This document shows positions 6,615-7,855 of a stretch of DNA of 7,855 nt, in pieces. Both the position numbers and the translations under genes were made by a program. The stretch's first letter is position 1, and each line of letters starts with the position of its first letter. The stretch comes from Bacteroidales bacterium (GTDB lineage Bacteria > Bacteroidota > Bacteroidia > Bacteroidales > WCHB1-69): the NCBI GenBank assembly GCA_016285615.1, contig JAEERB010000110.1, forward strand, positions 1 to 7,855, written 5' to 3'. The notes under the pieces are model-generated. The model was not told the origin of the DNA. It saw only the letters and a list, made by a program, of their open reading frames with translations, and did not search any database.

Positions 6615-6650
6615 AAGGGTATCCCACTATTGATGGGATACCCTTTTTAT
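6615..6650 (+). terminator. Strong intrinsic terminator of the serC-serA operon
   Basis: AAGGGTATCCCA (6615-6626) pairs perfectly with TGGGATACCCTT (6634-6645) around the 7-nt loop CTATTGA, and the descending arm runs into a T-rich tail (6644-6648, then ATTT). This is a 12-bp uninterrupted stem, 24 bp after the serA stop. Read on the minus strand the ascending arm is followed by fewer Ts, so it acts mainly for the plus-strand operon. Confidence 0.93.
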
Positions 6651-6659
6651 TTGTGAGTA

Positions 6660-6681
6660 GATGCGTAGCGCGCTACGCATC
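6660..6681. repeat. Perfect 22-bp palindrome between serA and the FISUMP gene
   Basis: The stretch is its own reverse complement over all 22 bases, with core TGCGTAGCGCGCTACGCA (6662-6679) flanked by GA and TC. It is GC-rich within AT-rich surroundings, lies 9 bp after the terminator tail and about 34 bp before the next promoter. No T-run follows, so it is not a second terminator. It could be a dispersed palindromic (REP-like) repeat or a dimeric DNA-binding site; nothing here decides between them. Confidence 0.8.
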
Positions 6682-6714
6682 CACATTAACAAGATGATCT
6701 TTATAACACAATTC

Positions 6715-6743
6715 TTGTTGTTTTAATATTTTCTTTATCTTTG
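6715..6743 (+). promoter_or_regulatory. Promoter of the FISUMP-domain gene
   Basis: TTG at 6715-6717 and TATCTTTG at 6736-6743, with an 18-bp gap, match the Bacteroidota promoter consensus; the -7 box is identical to that of serC. Transcription would start near 6750, giving a leader of about 60 nt, A/T-rich close to the ATG at 6810. Confidence 0.7.
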
Positions 6744-6809
6744 CCACCCCAAAGGAAAAGTTTTTAATGCTAATTCTTATAAATAATTGTTAATCAAAAT
6801 ATTATCGCA

Positions 6810-7855
6810 ATGAAAAAATTCTATTGCCTTATGATGATGTGCCTATTGTGTGGCAGCATGATGGCTCAGAGCATCAATGTAACCTTTACCGGTCGTGATG
6901 GCCGCGATTGGTATGTCAAACTGGACAGGGTGGAGATCACCAACCTCACCCGCGATTGGTCTGAGGAGTTGTTTTATCCTGACACCATCCTCGAGATGCA
7001 AAACCACACGGGCGTGAGCGATTTTCCCGTACAGGAGTTCGCCCTGTCGCAAAATGTGCCCAACCCGTTCGAGGGTGCTACCGACTTCACTTTAAGTCTG
7101 CCTGCCAATGACAAGGTCAATATTTCGGTGTATGATATTAACGGTAAGAAAGTTACCAGCTTGCAGCGTCAGCTGGCGGCCGGCGTGCATGTTTTCCGCG
7201 TGCTGCTTTCCACCCCGCAAACCTATCTGTTGAACGCCAAAACGAGCAGCGACAATGCCTCTATCAAGATGATAAACACGGGTCGCGGCATGCAAAACCA
7301 GATTACCTATCTGGGCGAGTCTGGCCAGTCGATGAACTATCAGCTGAAGGCCAAAGGTGACCATATCTTTGTTTCGGGTGACAATATGCAATATGTTGGT
7401 TACGCCACCATTGCGGGCAAAGAGTATGTCGATACTGTAAGACAGATCCAACTTGGAGAGGGAGAAGTGGTGTTCCATTTCAAATACAAAGCCCCTATTG
7501 ATTTCGAGCCTTGTCCGTACAACGAAACCATTAAGGATATCGACGGCAACGAGTATCCCACCATCTGGTACGGTAAGCAGTGCTGGATGGCCGAAAACCT
7601 GAAGACCACCCGTTTTGCTGATGGTACGCAGATTGAACAAAGATACACTACCTCTACTCAGAATGCCTATTACTTTGATCCAAACTATGATACGGCCAAT
7701 GTGGCTTTATATGGTCATCTCTATAATTATTACGCTGTGACGAACAATATCGATTATCTTAAGGTAAATCCTCTTGACACCGCGTTAGGTCTGCAAGGTC
7801 CATGTCCGGATGGCTGGCATGTGCCGAGTGAAAAGGAATGGACGCAAATGCTTAA
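6810..7855 (+). CDS. Exported protein with internal T9SS sorting-like module and FISUMP domain (3' cut by window edge)
   Basis: The first 348 residues are present with no stop before the edge. MKKFYCLMMMCLLCGSMMA (1-19) is a signal peptide. Residues 20-75 are a beta-rich segment containing WYVKLDRVEITNLTRDW. Residues 78-157 resemble a T9SS type A sorting domain: FALSQNVPNPFEGATDF, then LPANDKVNISVYDINGKKV, AAGVHVFRV and a closing SIKMINTG. A spacer (158-238) leads to a FISUMP domain (TIGR02145-type) from about 240: DIDGNEYPTIWYGKQCWMAENLKTT in outline, with WMAENL at 259-264, YGHLYNYYAV (301-310) and CPDGWHVPSEKEW (332-344). FISUMP proteins are usually secreted or surface-exposed and of unknown function. 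The ATG at 6810 is supported by the signal peptide and upstream promoter. The sorting-like module is internal here, whereas a working T9SS signal is normally at the very C-terminus. Whether a second one lies past the edge cannot be seen. Confidence 0.88.
   Translation, partial: MKKFYCLMMMCLLCGSMMAQSINVTFTGRDGRDWYVKLDRVEITNLTRDWSEELFYPDTILEMQNHTGVSDFPVQEFALSQNVPNPFEGATDFTLSLPANDKVNISVYDINGKKVTSLQRQLAAGVHVFRVLLSTPQTYLLNAKTSSDNASIKMINTGRGMQNQITYLGESGQSMNYQLKAKGDHIFVSGDNMQYVGYATIAGKEYVDTVRQIQLGEGEVVFHFKYKAPIDFEPCPYNETIKDIDGNEYPTIWYGKQCWMAENLKTTRFADGTQIEQRYTTSTQNAYYFDPNYDTANVALYGHLYNYYAVTNNIDYLKVNPLDTALGLQGPCPDGWHVPSEKEWTQML

Noticed and set aside
7092..7640. Open frame of 182 codons antisense to the FISUMP gene
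   Set aside because: The plus-strand frame has a promoter, signal peptide and recognisable domains; the antisense frame has none.

Overview
The window reads as a piece of a Bacteroidales (phylum Bacteroidota) chromosome. The evidence is: promoter boxes of the Bacteroidota type (TAnnTTTG with an upstream TTG); A/T-rich leaders without strong Shine-Dalgarno sequences; a short SerA of the form I recall from Bacteroides; a PorE-like protein of the type IX secretion system (T9SS); and a secreted protein with a T9SS sorting-like module plus a FISUMP (Fibrobacter succinogenes major paralogous) domain. I cannot name genus or species. The coding is mostly housekeeping, with one accessory-looking insertion and one surface or secreted protein at the right edge.

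Left half (minus strand, transcribed right to left from about 3940): porE-like OmpA/TPR/beta-propeller protein (3910 to 1979), then tsaD (1973 to 954) 5 bp downstream, then a cyclophilin-type lipoprotein (896 to 177), then the first 45 codons of pheS (137 to 1, cut by the window edge). Short gaps suggest one operon, although a promoter-like box lies ahead of the cyclophilin gene.

Centre: a 151-bp divergent promoter region (3911-4061) separates that operon from the serine operon on the plus strand, which runs serC (4062-5171), a small four-helix-bundle gene (5229-5615) and serA (5670-6590), and ends at a strong intrinsic terminator (6615-6650). SerA and SerC catalyse consecutive steps from 3-phosphoglycerate to 3-phosphoserine. 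The four-helix-bundle gene belongs to the 23S rRNA intervening-sequence protein (S23/IVP, Avd-related) family. It is AT-rich, has no obvious link to serine synthesis, and is flanked by a long imperfect inverted repeat. Each arm is built of five 7-9 nt units whose lengths match in order (8-7-8-8-9). It looks like a small inserted cassette, and it is the most unusual thing in the window.

Right edge: 219 bp hold the terminator, a perfect 22-bp palindrome (6660-6681) and a promoter. They are followed by a 3'-truncated gene (6810 to the end) for an exported protein with signal peptide, an internal T9SS type A sorting-like module and the start of a FISUMP domain. No rRNA, tRNA, CRISPR array, transposase or phage gene was seen, and no gene-free stretch exceeds 300 bases.
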